A stretch of DNA of 51,198 bases. Origin: Flavobacteriaceae bacterium (lineage in GTDB: Bacteria > Bacteroidota > Bacteroidia > Flavobacteriales > Flavobacteriaceae). The translations under genes were made by a program, and so were the position numbers. Every line of letters starts with the position of its first letter. The stretch's first letter is position 1. A model generated the notes under the pieces. The model searched no databases. It was not told where the DNA came from and was given only the letters and a program-made list of their open reading frames with translations. Shown here one piece after another: positions 1 to 8,857 of the stretch. Location of the stretch: assembly GCA_002691685.1 (NCBI GenBank), contig NZIQ01000004.1:1-51198 (forward strand), given 5' to 3'.

Positions 1-99
1 ATATTAAATGTGGCGATGGGAGGAACCTTAGGAGGTTTAGTCGATCCAAACTTTACATCTGATCAAATGGTTGTTGATTACGTAAGAGTATATCAATAA
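1..99 (+). CDS. C-terminal end of a GH16-like secreted glycoside hydrolase (partial)
   Basis: Frame 1 is open from the first base to the TAA at 97-99 and gives 32 residues. The last ten, MVVDYVRVYQ, match the final beta-strand typical of family 16 glycoside hydrolases (laminarinase or beta-glucanase type), and the preceding NVAMGG stretch is also typical of that fold. The catalytic part lies outside the window, so substrate cannot be judged. The family assignment rests on this short tail only. Confidence 0.6.
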   Translation: MLNVAMGGTLGGLVDPNFTSDQMVVDYVRVYQ

Positions 100-172
100 C
101 GGTTTAAAAAAACAAGATCAACAAGTCGGTTAGAAGACAAAAACTGTACTTTTATATGCAAACAGCTTGTAT

Positions 173-1465
173 ATGAAATACGATTTAATTTCTAACCGAC
201 TTTTTATTGATAATAGGCAGCGTTTTATGGGCCAAATGCGCCCAAAGAGCATGGCGGTGTTCAATTCTAATGATATCTACCCTGTAGGGGCCGACAGCAC
301 CCTTAACTTCGAGCAGCATAGAGACATCTTTTACCTTAGCGGTATCGACCAAGAAGAAAGTATTCTAGTGCTCTTTCCTGAGGCACTCAATCAAAACCAC
401 AGAGAAGTATTATTCGTCAGAGAGACCAATGCGCATATCGCAGTGTGGGAAGGTCCAAAACTTACTAAAGTTATGGCTAAAGAAGTCTCCGGTGTTCAAA
501 CCATATATTGGCTGAGTGATTTTCAAAGGGTTTTTGCAGACATCATGTCAGAGGCGGAGACTGTATATTTAAACACAAATGAGCATTACCGACAGGCTGT
601 GGATACCCAGACCCGTGAAGACCGATTTATAAATGAGGTGAAGGCGAAATATCCCGCACATCAAACGGCAAAGAGCTTTCCTATTTTAAATGAACTTAGA
701 GGAGTTAAAGATCAAATTGAAATTGAGCTCTTACAAAAGGCCTGTAATATCACAGAAAAAGGGTTTAGGCGCATATTGAACTTCGTAAAGCCAGAAGTTT
801 GGGAATATGAGATTGAGGCTGAGTTCATACATGAATTCATTAAAAACAAATCTAAAGGCTTTGCCTATACCCCAATAATTGCGTCAGGAAAAAACGCAAA
901 CATTCTGCACTACATCGAAAACAATAATCAGTGTAAAGCTGGGGAGCTGCTCTTGATGGATGTCGGGGCAGAATACGCTAATTATTCTAGTGATATGACC
1001 CGAACTATTCCCGTTTCAGGTCGATTTACGGATCGTCAAAGAGCCGTTTATCAGGCTGTTTTACGGGTTAAAAATGAGGCGACAAAAATGCTACGACCTG
1101 GAGTTTTGTGGAATGAATACCATCGCGAAGTAGGTAAGGTCATGACGGCTGAATTACTCCAACTCGGACTTTTAGACAAGGCAGATGTTATCAATGAATC
1201 AAAAGAAAAACCTGCCTATAAAAAGTATTTTATGCATGGCACAAGTCATCATCTAGGTCTTAATACACACGACTACGGCGTTCTTAAAACACCTATGAAA
1301 GCCAACATGGTATTCACCGTTGAGCCTGGCATTTACATTCCTGAAGAGGGCTTTGGTGTGCGTCTTGAAGACGATGTGGTGCTTCAGGATACTGACGACC
1401 CTGTAAACCTCATGGCCAATATACCTATTGAGGCAGATGAGATTGAAGACCTTATGAATTCCTAA
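173..1465 (+). CDS. pepP: Xaa-Pro aminopeptidase (aminopeptidase P, M24B family)
   Basis: Predicted cytosolic metallopeptidase that removes an N-terminal residue preceding proline. The protein is 430 residues, normal for the family: an N-terminal creatinase-like domain (about 1-170) followed by the M24 pita-bread domain. The five metal ligands of the family are visible: Asp in LMDVGAEY (about 263), Asp in SSDMTRT (about 274), His in MHGTSHHLG (about 359), Glu in TVEPGIYI (about 384) and Glu in VRLEDDVV (near 398). A TTG two codons upstream is in frame, but the ATG at 173 is the natural start. It appears monocistronic; the next gene begins 88 bases downstream with no convincing terminator between. 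Confidence 0.93.
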   Translation: MKYDLISNRLFIDNRQRFMGQMRPKSMAVFNSNDIYPVGADSTLNFEQHRDIFYLSGIDQEESILVLFPEALNQNHREVLFVRETNAHIAVWEGPKLTKVMAKEVSGVQTIYWLSDFQRVFADIMSEAETVYLNTNEHYRQAVDTQTREDRFINEVKAKYPAHQTAKSFPILNELRGVKDQIEIELLQKACNITEKGFRRILNFVKPEVWEYEIEAEFIHEFIKNKSKGFAYTPIIASGKNANILHYIENNNQCKAGELLLMDVGAEYANYSSDMTRTIPVSGRFTDRQRAVYQAVLRVKNEATKMLRPGVLWNEYHREVGKVMTAELLQLGLLDKADVINESKEKPAYKKYFMHGTSHHLGLNTHDYGVLKTPMKANMVFTVEPGIYIPEEGFGVRLEDDVVLQDTDDPVNLMANIPIEADEIEDLMNS

Positions 1466-1553
1466 AGGGATTTTGTCGTTAATTCTTGTCATACATCACA
1501 GGAGTTATCGCATTCTTTGACGATAAACTATCTTTTGACCAAAGTCGTAGCTG

Positions 1554-1814
1554 ATGAAAAAACGTTTAGAATCAGATGGAAATCCAATAGGCACCTTAGT
1601 GTGTAATGTGTTAGGCCATAAATACGTAGTAACAAGAAGGGTAACTTATCACTTAAAAGAATTTCAGTGTGCTTACTGCAATAAAAAAGTCACTTCTGAT
1701 GAAAAAGGCCAACTAGTTGAGCTTTCGCAAGAACGAAAAGAAATCAATAATATTCTTTACCGAGTACACAGAAATCGAAGAAAGAAAAATGGTTTAGGCC
1801 GCATTAATCCCTAA
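1554..1814 (+). CDS. Small conserved-looking Cys/His protein, function unknown
   Basis: An 86-residue basic protein that I cannot name with confidence. It has a C-x4-H element (Cys17, His22 in LVCNVLGHKY) and a C-x2-C element (Cys39, Cys42 in FQCAYCNKK), which could form a small zinc ribbon. The tail is rich in Arg and Lys (VHRNRRKK). The layout recalls DUF1660-type mini-proteins, but this is only a resemblance. There is no signal peptide. Its stop codon overlaps the convergent thiL 3' end by 11 bases, so both genes share coding DNA at their tails. Confidence 0.6.
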   Translation: MKKRLESDGNPIGTLVCNVLGHKYVVTRRVTYHLKEFQCAYCNKKVTSDEKGQLVELSQERKEINNILYRVHRNRRKKNGLGRINP

Positions 1815-2850
1815 ACGAATCCCATCCTTGTGCGGTGATTTCTGCCATACTTTCATCTCTACCCACTAAATAACAACCGGTATTTGGCCCTGTAAAGTGT
1901 CCTATCACACTTAGATTTGGATTGGCTTTAATTTTAGTATAGTCTTCTTGAGAAATGCTAAAAAGCAACTCGTAATCTTCTCCGCCCGATAGAGCACATA
2001 AACTAGGATCTAACTTAAACTCTTCTGCTGTGCGAACCACTGTTGGATCAATAGGTATTTTGTCCTCATAAATTTTGCATCCTAAGGCACTTTCTTTACA
2101 TAAATGCTTGATTTCTGAAGCTAGGCCGTCACTAATATCTATCATAGATGAAGGATTTACATCTAACTGCTTTAACAATTCGACGATATCCTTTCGAGCC
2201 TCAGGTTTGAGTTGCCTTTCGACCAAATAGGCGTACAAATCTAAATCAGGCTGGTGATGCTCGTTTACTTCGAATATTTTTCGCTCACGTTCTAATATTT
2301 GAAAACCTAAATAAGCGGCTCCTAAATCTCCACTAACCACGATTAAGTCTCCCTCTTTAGCGCCGTCTCGACGACATGCCTTCTCTTTTTCAACACTTCC
2401 TATAGCGGTAACTGAGATCGTCATCCCCTTAGTTGAGCTTGTGGTATCTCCCCCCACAAGATCAACCTTATAAGTCTTACAAGCGGTTTCAACCCCTGCA
2501 TAAAATTCTTTTAAGGCATCGAGATTAAATCGGTTTGACACCGCAATTGCAAGGGTGATTTGAGTAGGAATTGCATTCATGGCACAGATATCTGATAAGT
2601 TTACCGTAACTGCTTTGTAGCCTAAATGCTTTAGAGGCATGTATCCCAAATTAAAGTGCACTCCTTCGATCAATAAATCTGTGGACACCAAAATTTGCTC
2701 GTGCGTTGGCTCCAGTATTGCCGCATCGTCTCCAATACCTTTTACGCTAGACTTCAGTTGATTTTTAAAGGATTGGGTAAGCTCATCTATCAATTTGAAT
2801 TCGCCTAAGGATGACACACTTTGTGCAGGGGATTTACTTTCTTCGAACAT
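1804..2850 (-). CDS. thiL: Thiamine-monophosphate kinase
   Basis: Catalyses ATP-dependent phosphorylation of thiamine phosphate to thiamine diphosphate, the last step of the pathway. The 348-residue length is typical. Motifs of the AIR-synthase/ThiL superfamily are clear: GIGDDAAIL near residue 40, VSTDLLIEGVHF near 55 with metal-binding Asp, LVGGDTTSS near 134, and the C-terminal ISDGLASEI and SGGEDYELLF segments. No other thiamine gene is nearby and no TPP riboswitch is visible upstream. A perfect 12-base palindrome (CTAAAATTTTAG, 2854-2865) sits directly before the start codon; its role is unknown and AT-rich chance is possible. Confidence 0.95.
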   Translation of the reverse strand: MFEESKSPAQSVSSLGEFKLIDELTQSFKNQLKSSVKGIGDDAAILEPTHEQILVSTDLLIEGVHFNLGYMPLKHLGYKAVTVNLSDICAMNAIPTQITLAIAVSNRFNLDALKEFYAGVETACKTYKVDLVGGDTTSSTKGMTISVTAIGSVEKEKACRRDGAKEGDLIVVSGDLGAAYLGFQILERERKIFEVNEHHQPDLDLYAYLVERQLKPEARKDIVELLKQLDVNPSSMIDISDGLASEIKHLCKESALGCKIYEDKIPIDPTVVRTAEEFKLDPSLCALSGGEDYELLFSISQEDYTKIKANPNLSVIGHFTGPNTGCYLVGRDESMAEITAQGWDSFRD

Positions 2851-3090
2851 GCGCTAAAATTTTAGATAAAAGTAATCGATATACTTCAAATTTAATTGTT
2901 CTAAGTTTTGATATGTATTTAAATTCTAGAGTTGATACGTTTCTAATCAATATGAAGTTAGGGTGTCATCCAAAAGAAGTGCATACTGTTGAAAAAAGGA
3001 TATAGATTTCATCTTTGTAGTCTTTTTGGTTTTGATGAAAGAATTGTTCGCTATTTCCATTTTCTTAATGCGAATTTATTTGAAATTGCA
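2851..3090. other. Intergenic stretch with a possible plus-strand promoter
   Basis: These 240 AT-rich bases separate thiL from the convergent tail of the YqiA-like gene. The 64-codon frame across it starts inside thiL, has no recognisable features and was not called. On the plus strand a TTG (2989-2991) lies 18 bases before CATCTTTG (3010-3017), one mismatch from the Bacteroidota minus-7 consensus. The only frame behind it is a 27-codon hydrophobic ORF at 3035-3118. Nothing else is visible. Confidence 0.3.
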
Positions 3091-3564
3091 TCAAGTAGTT
3101 TCCCTTTTTAAATGTTGAGTGTAGATAGCAATAAATGAGTCAATAGGAGTTCTATGACCCATACCCATCACATCAATGATTCTTGCAGTATCACCAACGA
3201 TTTCTTTAGTTATTTCTGGAAGAACAACAGTGTCTTCCTTACCAAGAATTATAGTTCTCCTATATTTATCTTTTCCATATCGAAAATTATAGTCAACACT
3301 TCGGCTATGAAGAGCAGGGTTAAAAAGTAAGACTTCTGTGCCAGTATATGAACCTAAAATATCGGCGAAATAATCTCCTATGCTACTGCCAATTATCAAA
3401 TCAGGATTACATTTTTCAAAGAGTTCAATAAGTAGATCAACTGACCAGATTTTTGTTCTGTATTGCATCGCGGGTGCATGAACTATGCCTTGAGCAGCTA
3501 AAAAATTTACTTTTTCTCCACCCTGTGTACTTTCTAATCCATGCAAGTATAAAACGCTTTTCAT
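3091..3564 (-). CDS. YqiA/UPF0227-like alpha/beta-hydrolase (putative esterase)
   Basis: A predicted 157-residue cytosolic esterase of the small alpha/beta-hydrolase family that includes E. coli YqiA. The protein begins MKSVLYLHGLES, the first strand plus the oxyanion His-Gly motif, and carries the nucleophile elbow GSSIGDYFA (Ser near residue 64). A late Asp-rich loop and the segment GMGHRTPI supply a plausible catalytic His. A longer frame starts at 3630, but the extra 22 residues precede the conserved first strand and are unlikely to be translated. Natural substrate unknown. The gene is divergent from the SUF operon; the shared 188-base region contains the inverted repeat at 3674-3696. Confidence 0.75.
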   Translation of the reverse strand: MKSVLYLHGLESTQGGEKVNFLAAQGIVHAPAMQYRTKIWSVDLLIELFEKCNPDLIIGSSIGDYFADILGSYTGTEVLLFNPALHSRSVDYNFRYGKDKYRRTIILGKEDTVVLPEITKEIVGDTARIIDVMGMGHRTPIDSFIAIYTQHLKRETT

Positions 3565-3673
3565 AACATTTTTAATATGGCCCAAATCTATATCTAATGA
3601 ATCTAAGCAAAGTCTAGGATAGATAGACATTGATGTTCATAATTCCATCCTCTTCGGTGCCTGTTAAATGCCT

Positions 3674-3696
3674 TTAAGCGTTTTTATAACGCTTAA
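3674..3696. repeat. Perfect 9-bp inverted repeat upstream of the SUF operon (candidate operator)
   Basis: TTAAGCGTT (3674-3682) and AACGCTTAA (3688-3696) are exact reverse complements separated by five bases. The element ends about 26 bases before the minus-7 box at 3722, so it covers the expected minus-33 region. No T tract follows, which argues against a terminator. The arrangement fits a dimeric repressor or activator site for the SUF promoter, for the divergent esterase gene, or both. The regulator is not identifiable here. Confidence 0.5.
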
Positions 3697-3721
3697 TTCA
3701 CATAAAATCTCAGTTAAAACG

Positions 3722-3729
3722 TATATTTG
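3722..3729 (+). promoter_or_regulatory. Minus-7 box of the SUF operon promoter
   Basis: TATATTTG is an exact match to the Bacteroidota sigma-A minus-7 consensus TAnnTTTG. It lies 23 bases before the ATG at 3753, which predicts a short leader. No good TTG is seen in the minus-33 region, which is instead occupied by the flank of the inverted repeat, so activation or repression there is plausible. Confidence 0.6.
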
Positions 3730-3752
3730 TAGTCAATTTTGACGTACAAATT

Positions 3753-4082
3753 ATGATTAAAGTTGCGGTTACGGCAAGAGACAAAGTAATCTCTTTGATG
3801 AGAGAAGAGGGTTTTAGTGCCGAGAGCGATTATGTTCGTGTAGGTGTTAAAAGTGGAGGTTGCAGTGGCTTGTCTTACGAATTAACGTTTGATCGAGAAA
3901 TAAAAGATACAGATAAAATTTTCGAAGACAATCAAATCAAAATTGCAGTTGATAAAAAAAGCTTTTTGTATTTGATTGGCACCACACTAGATTATTCAGG
4001 CGGATTAAATGGCAAAGGGTTTGTATTCAACAATCCCAACGCACAGCGCACTTGTGGTTGTGGAGAGAGTTTTTCACTATAA
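3753..4082 (+). CDS. sufA: A-type iron-sulfur carrier protein (SufA/IscA/HesB family)
   Basis: First gene of the SUF operon, a 109-residue carrier that receives Fe-S clusters from the SufBCD scaffold and passes them to target apoproteins. The three conserved Cys ligands are present: one in SGGCSGLSY near residue 37 and two in the C-terminal RTCGCGESF. Length and motif spacing are normal. The ATG at 3753 sits behind a perfect minus-7 box. The gap to sufB is only 8 bases, so the genes are likely cotranscribed. The symbol follows the operon context; the sequence itself only shows the A-type family. Confidence 0.92.
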   Translation: MIKVAVTARDKVISLMREEGFSAESDYVRVGVKSGGCSGLSYELTFDREIKDTDKIFEDNQIKIAVDKKSFLYLIGTTLDYSGGLNGKGFVFNNPNAQRTCGCGESFSL

Positions 4083-4090
4083 TCTAAAAA

Positions 4091-5536
4091 ATGGCTTATA
4101 CAGAAGAAGAGTTAAAAAAAGAATTAGAGACTAAAGAATACGAGTACGGGTTTTACACTGACATTGAAGCAGACACCCTTCCGAAAGGACTCAGTAGAGA
4201 AACGGTAATGGCGATTTCAAAGAAGAAGTCAGAGCCAGACTGGATGACGCTTTGGAGGCTTGAAGCTTTTGAGGTTTGGAAAAAAATGACCGAACCCGAC
4301 TGGCCTAACGTCACTTATGAAAAACCAGATTTTCAAGATATTTCTTATTATTCAGCGCCAAACAATAAACCAAAATACGAGAGTTTAGACGAGGTAGACC
4401 CTGAATTACTTTCGACTTTTGAGCGATTGGGGATATCACTTGATGAGCAAAAAAAGTTAACAGGGGTTGCTGTTGATGTTGTAATGGATTCTGTTTCTGT
4501 TGCGACAACATTCAAAGAGACCTTAGCCGAAAAAGGAATTATTTTCTGTTCTATATCCGAGGCTATAAAAGAGCATCCAGAATTGGTTAAAAAATATTTG
4601 GGGACAGTAGTGCCACCAAAAGACAATTTTTATGCCGCTCTAAATTCAGCGGTCTTTTCGGACGGAAGCTTTTGCTACATACCCAAAGGGGTGAGATGCC
4701 CGATGGAGTTATCAACTTATTTCAGAATAAACCAAGCAGGAACAGGTCAATTTGAGCGAACCTTGGTTATCGCAGATAAAGACAGTTATGTGAGTTATCT
4801 TGAAGGGTGTACAGCACCTTCAAGAGACGAAAATCAACTTCATGCAGCAGTGGTAGAATTGATTGCTCTCGACGGTTCAGAGATCAAATACTCAACGGTG
4901 CAAAATTGGTTTCCAGGAGACAAAGAAGGTAAAGGAGGAGTTTTCAATTTTGTTACAAAAAGAGGCCTTTGCGAGAAAAACGCAAAAATTTCTTGGACAC
5001 AGGTTGAAACAGGATCGGCTGTGACATGGAAATACCCATCATGCATACTCAAAGGAGACAATTCTATAGGTGAATTTTATTCTATTGCGGTAACCAATAA
5101 TTTCCAGCAAGCAGATACTGGAACTAAGATGGTTCATTTAGGAAAGAATACTAAGAGCACCATCATTTCTAAAGGGATATCTGCTGGTAAATCACAGAAT
5201 TCTTACCGAGGTTTGGTTCAAGTTGGAGCAAGAGCTCAAAATGCTCGAAATTTTTCACAGTGCGACTCGCTTCTTATGGGAAATGAATGTGGTGCACACA
5301 CCTTTCCTTACATAGAAGCAAAAAATAAAACAGCTCAGATCGAACACGAAGCAACTACCAGTAAAATTGGAGAAAATCAGATTTTTTACTGCAATCAAAG
5401 AGGAATAGATACTGAAAAAGCGATTGCCTTAATCGTAAATGGCTTTAGTAAGGAAGTACTCAATAAACTTCCAATGGAGTTTGCGGTAGAAGCCCAAAAA
5501 TTATTAGAAATAAGCCTAGAAGGTTCAGTAGGATAA
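4091..5536 (+). CDS. sufB: Fe-S cluster assembly scaffold SufB
   Basis: Core scaffold subunit of the SufBC2D complex, on which clusters are built from SufE/SufS-derived sulfur and iron. The 481-residue length is typical. Family signatures include [16 protein letters not shown] near 190-205, YLEGCTAP near 237, [11 protein letters not shown] near 247 and the C-terminal [16 protein letters not shown] region containing conserved Cys and His. The last third forms the beta-helix seen in SufB and SufD. It follows sufA by 8 bases and precedes sufC by 11 bases. Confidence 0.97.
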   Translation: MAYTEEELKKELETKEYEYGFYTDIEADTLPKGLSRETVMAISKKKSEPDWMTLWRLEAFEVWKKMTEPDWPNVTYEKPDFQDISYYSAPNNKPKYESLDEVDPELLSTFERLGISLDEQKKLTGVAVDVVMDSVSVATTFKETLAEKGIIFCSISEAIKEHPELVKKYLGTVVPPKDNFYAALNSAVFSDGSFCYIPKGVRCPMELSTYFRINQAGTGQFERTLVIADKDSYVSYLEGCTAPSRDENQLHAAVVELIALDGSEIKYSTVQNWFPGDKEGKGGVFNFVTKRGLCEKNAKISWTQVETGSAVTWKYPSCILKGDNSIGEFYSIAVTNNFQQADTGTKMVHLGKNTKSTIISKGISAGKSQNSYRGLVQVGARAQNARNFSQCDSLLMGNECGAHTFPYIEAKNKTAQIEHEATTSKIGENQIFYCNQRGIDTEKAIALIVNGFSKEVLNKLPMEFAVEAQKLLEISLEGSVG

Positions 5537-5547
5537 ACAAGCACTAA

Positions 5548-6294
5548 ATGCACATGCTAAAAATTGAGAATTTACACGCGTCAATTGACGGTAAAGATAT
5601 TTTAAGAGGGATTAATCTAGAGGTGAAACCAGGGGAAGTTCACGCAATCATGGGGCCTAATGGCTCAGGGAAGAGCACTTTGGCTTCAGTTGTTGCTGGA
5701 AAAGAAGATTACGATATAAAAGAAGGGTCTATAAGTTTTGAAGGAGAAGATATTATCGAGATGGCACCAGAGGATCGAGCTCATATGGGCTTGTTTCTGT
5801 CCTTTCAGTATCCCGTAGAAATACCAGGGGTATCGGTAACTAACTTTATCAAAACTGCCATTAACGAATCTCGCAAAGCAAAAGAACTCGATGAAATGCC
5901 TGCAAGCGAAATGCTCGCAAAAATTAGAGAGAAGTCAAGTTTGCTAGAAATCGACAGAAAGTTTTTATCTAGAAGTTTGAACGAAGGCTTCTCTGGAGGT
6001 GAGAAAAAGCGTAACGAAATCTTTCAGTTGGCTATGCTCGAGCCTAAACTCGCAATTTTAGACGAGACAGATTCAGGCTTAGACATAGACGCCTTACGTA
6101 TTGTGGCTAATGGGGTCAATAAACTGAGAAGTGCTGAAAATGCCACTGTCGTTATAACGCATTACCAACGATTATTGGACTACATTGAGCCTGATTATGT
6201 TCATGTTCTACATCAAGGTAAAATTGTAAAAACAGGGACAAAAGAGTTGGCCTTACAATTAGAAGACAAAGGTTACGATTGGATTAAAGCATAA
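5548..6294 (+). CDS. sufC: Fe-S assembly ATPase SufC
   Basis: ABC-type ATPase that drives conformational change of the SufB-SufD scaffold. The 248-residue protein has Walker A GPNGSGKST near 37-45, Q-loop FQYPVEIPG, signature SGGEKKRNEIFQ near 149, Walker B LAILDETDSGLDIDAL near 169 and the H-loop His in VVITHYQRLL. The Glu/Asp pair in the DETDSGLD segment is typical of SufC. Two in-frame ATGs (5548 and 5554) are both possible; the second gives MLKIENLH, the usual family start. It is followed by sufD after 8 bases. Confidence 0.97.
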   Translation: MHMLKIENLHASIDGKDILRGINLEVKPGEVHAIMGPNGSGKSTLASVVAGKEDYDIKEGSISFEGEDIIEMAPEDRAHMGLFLSFQYPVEIPGVSVTNFIKTAINESRKAKELDEMPASEMLAKIREKSSLLEIDRKFLSRSLNEGFSGGEKKRNEIFQLAMLEPKLAILDETDSGLDIDALRIVANGVNKLRSAENATVVITHYQRLLDYIEPDYVHVLHQGKIVKTGTKELALQLEDKGYDWIKA

Positions 6295-6302
6295 ATTCAA
6301 GC

Positions 6303-7619
6303 ATGGAGTTAAAAGAAAATATACTTTCGTCCTTTATTGTTTTTGAGCAAAACGTTGACGTCAATAAACCTTTGCATCAGAAAAGAGCTGAGGCTTTGAA
6401 GGTGTTTGACCAGCAGGGCTTTCCGACTAAGAAAATGGAGGCTTGGAAATACACGTCTTTAGAATCTTTAAAGAAGACTAATTACAACCTACTTCCAAAG
6501 GCAAGTGAAGTTTTAGACTATAGGAACGTCAAGAAGTACTTTCTACATGAGATGGACACTTATAAGCTGGTATTTGTAAATGGTGAATACAGCTCATTTT
6601 TGTCAGAGACAACTCATGATGGTGTGGACATTTGTTTGATGAGCTCAGCCATTACAAAAGAAAAGTACAAGCGAGTTATAGACAATTATTTTGATAAAAT
6701 CGCAGACACTAAAGACGCCTTGAGCCGTTTGAACACTGCTTTTATCAAAGAAGGAGGATACATTTATATTCCAAAGAGTAAAGCGCCTATCAAGCCAGTA
6801 GAAATCGTTTATTTGACCACTTCAGAAGACCATGCGTCTATGATTCAACCTCGAAATTTAATTGTGGCTGAAGAAAATGCTGAGGTTCAAATTATCGAGC
6901 GCCATCAAAACCTAACTACGAATGAAGTTTTTACTAATGTGGTTACCGAAATTTTTGCACACAAAAGTGCGAGAGTTGACATGTATAAACTTCAAATGGA
7001 TACAAAGACTAGCTCTTTAATAGACAATACCTTTATTGAACAACACGAAAAAAGTGAAGTGAGCGTTCATACCTTTTCTTTCGGAGGAAAGTTGGTGCGA
7101 AACAATCTTAATTTCTATCAAAAAGGGTCGTACATCGACTCCATTTTAAAAGGAACAACTATTATTGAAGACACTCAGCATGTCGATCACTATACTTTGG
7201 TGCATCATGCTGAGCCTAATTGTGAAAGCCATCAAGATTATAAAGGTATTTTCTCAGGTCGTTCAACAGGGGTTTTTAACGGTAAGATTGTAGTCGATAA
7301 AATTGCTCAAAAAACCAATGCTTTTCAGCAAAACAATAATTTGATTGTAGATGACAAGTCCACGGTTAATACAAAACCTCAGTTAGAGATTTTTGCAGAT
7401 GATGTAAAGTGTTCGCATGGTTGCACCATTGGACAGTTAGACCGAAGCGCACTATTTTATCTGCAGTCAAGAGGAATACCTAAAAAGGAAGCTGAGGCGT
7501 TGTTAATGTATGCGTTTGCAAATGATGTTTTAGAAAGCGTTAAAATTGAGGCCGTACGAAAAAGAGTGAAAGAGCAAATTGCCAATAAACTAGGAGTACA
7601 TCTTGGTTTTGAATTTTAG
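6303..7619 (+). CDS. sufD: Fe-S cluster assembly protein SufD
   Basis: Partner of SufB in the SufBC2D scaffold, needed for iron acquisition and cluster formation. The 438-residue protein opens with a helical domain containing PTKKMEAWKYTSL, a signature found in SufD, then a right-handed beta-helix core. The C-terminal segment DDVKCSHGCTIGQLD (about 357-371) carries the conserved Cys and His seen at the SufB-SufD interface. Length is normal. Spacing of 8 bases from sufC and 11 bases to sufS supports a single transcript. Confidence 0.96.
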   Translation: MELKENILSSFIVFEQNVDVNKPLHQKRAEALKVFDQQGFPTKKMEAWKYTSLESLKKTNYNLLPKASEVLDYRNVKKYFLHEMDTYKLVFVNGEYSSFLSETTHDGVDICLMSSAITKEKYKRVIDNYFDKIADTKDALSRLNTAFIKEGGYIYIPKSKAPIKPVEIVYLTTSEDHASMIQPRNLIVAEENAEVQIIERHQNLTTNEVFTNVVTEIFAHKSARVDMYKLQMDTKTSSLIDNTFIEQHEKSEVSVHTFSFGGKLVRNNLNFYQKGSYIDSILKGTTIIEDTQHVDHYTLVHHAEPNCESHQDYKGIFSGRSTGVFNGKIVVDKIAQKTNAFQQNNNLIVDDKSTVNTKPQLEIFADDVKCSHGCTIGQLDRSALFYLQSRGIPKKEAEALLMYAFANDVLESVKIEAVRKRVKEQIANKLGVHLGFEF

Positions 7620-7630
7620 CGAATAGTCAC

Positions 7631-8857
7631 ATGCATAAAACTGATTTTCCAGTTGATAAGTACCGCAAAGATTTCCCTATTCTTGAGAGGAAAATAGGAA
7701 AGCACCCATTGGCATATTTTGACAATGCAGCAACGAGTCAAACACCGAAACAGGTTATAGAGGCAATTGTCAATTACTACACTTCTTACAATTCGAATAT
7801 TCATCGAGGTGTACATACGCTCTCAAATGAGGCCACTGATGCCTACGAGCAGTCTCGAAAAAAAGTACAACGGCATTTTAATGCTGCCCATTCTCATGAA
7901 ATTATTTTCACCTCTGGAACAACCCATGCCATTAATTTAGTGGCTTCTGGATTTAAGAATTTCATCAAAGCTGGAGATGAGCTCATTGTATCAGCCTTAG
8001 AACACCATTCTAATATCGTTCCATGGCAAATGTTATGTGAACAGACCGGTGCATTACTGAAAGTTATACCCATGCTTCAATCGGGAATTCTCGACATGAA
8101 GGCCTTTGATCAAATGCTGAGCGAGAAGACCAAACTTATTTTTTGCAACCATGTCTCTAATGCCCTTGGGATCATTAATCCTATTTCAGAACTTATTGAA
8201 AAAGGCCACAGCGTAGGGGCGGCAGTATTGATCGATGGCGCTCAGGCAGCACCACATATTCAGGCCGACGTACAAGAATTAGATGTCGACTTCTATGTGG
8301 TTAGCGCACACAAAATGTGTGGTCCTACAGGAGTAGGAGTGCTTTATGCAAAAGAAGAATGGCTTAATAAATTACCGCCTTATCAGGGGGGCGGAGAAAT
8401 GATTGCTGAGGTTTCTTTCGAGAAAACTACTTATGCTGGTCTTCCTCACAAATTCGAAGCAGGCACACCTAATATTTGTGGAGGAATTGCTTTTGGAGCG
8501 GCTCTAGATTATATGAACGCCATAGGGATTCCAAATATAGCTAAATACGAAAACGAACTTCTGACTTACGCCACAACTCGTTTGAAAGAAATTTCAGAGC
8601 TCCGTATTATAGGAGACGTTTCTCATAAAACAGCTGTGATTTCTTTTGTTGTAGAAGGAGCACACCCCTATGATATTGGAAGTATTTTAGATAAAATGGG
8701 TATTGCTGTGCGAACAGGACACCACTGTGCACAACCTATAATGGATTTCTATCAAATTCCAGGAACAATAAGGGCTAGTTATAGTTTTTATAATACCTTC
8801 GAAGAAATAGACCGTTTAATTGAAGCCTTGAAAAGAGCCTTAAGCATGTTGTTATAA
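7631..8857 (+). CDS. sufS: Cysteine desulfurase SufS (group II)
   Basis: PLP enzyme that abstracts sulfur from L-cysteine and hands the persulfide to SufE. The 408-residue protein shows SGTTHAINLV near 97, ALEHHSNIVPW near 121 with the PLP-stacking His, the Schiff-base Lys in VSAHKMCGPTG near 229 and the catalytic Cys in RTGHHCAQPIM near 366. The short loop around that Cys is characteristic of group II (SufS/CsdA) rather than IscS. Its stop codon overlaps the sufE start (TAATG), a sign of coupled translation with its sulfur acceptor. Confidence 0.97.
   Translation: MHKTDFPVDKYRKDFPILERKIGKHPLAYFDNAATSQTPKQVIEAIVNYYTSYNSNIHRGVHTLSNEATDAYEQSRKKVQRHFNAAHSHEIIFTSGTTHAINLVASGFKNFIKAGDELIVSALEHHSNIVPWQMLCEQTGALLKVIPMLQSGILDMKAFDQMLSEKTKLIFCNHVSNALGIINPISELIEKGHSVGAAVLIDGAQAAPHIQADVQELDVDFYVVSAHKMCGPTGVGVLYAKEEWLNKLPPYQGGGEMIAEVSFEKTTYAGLPHKFEAGTPNICGGIAFGAALDYMNAIGIPNIAKYENELLTYATTRLKEISELRIIGDVSHKTAVISFVVEGAHPYDIGSILDKMGIAVRTGHHCAQPIMDFYQIPGTIRASYSFYNTFEEIDRLIEALKRALSMLL

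Noticed and set aside
1505-1526. TTATCG/CGATAA hairpin after pepP
   Set aside because: Only six AT-rich base pairs, and no T tract directly after the stem; too weak for a terminator.
2740-2960. TPP riboswitch before thiL
   Set aside because: The conserved CUGAGA and related core elements are absent upstream of the start codon.
2811-3005. 64-codon plus-strand frame at the thiL start
   Set aside because: It begins antisense inside thiL, has no signal, motif or plausible promoter, and its composition is that of AT-rich spacer.
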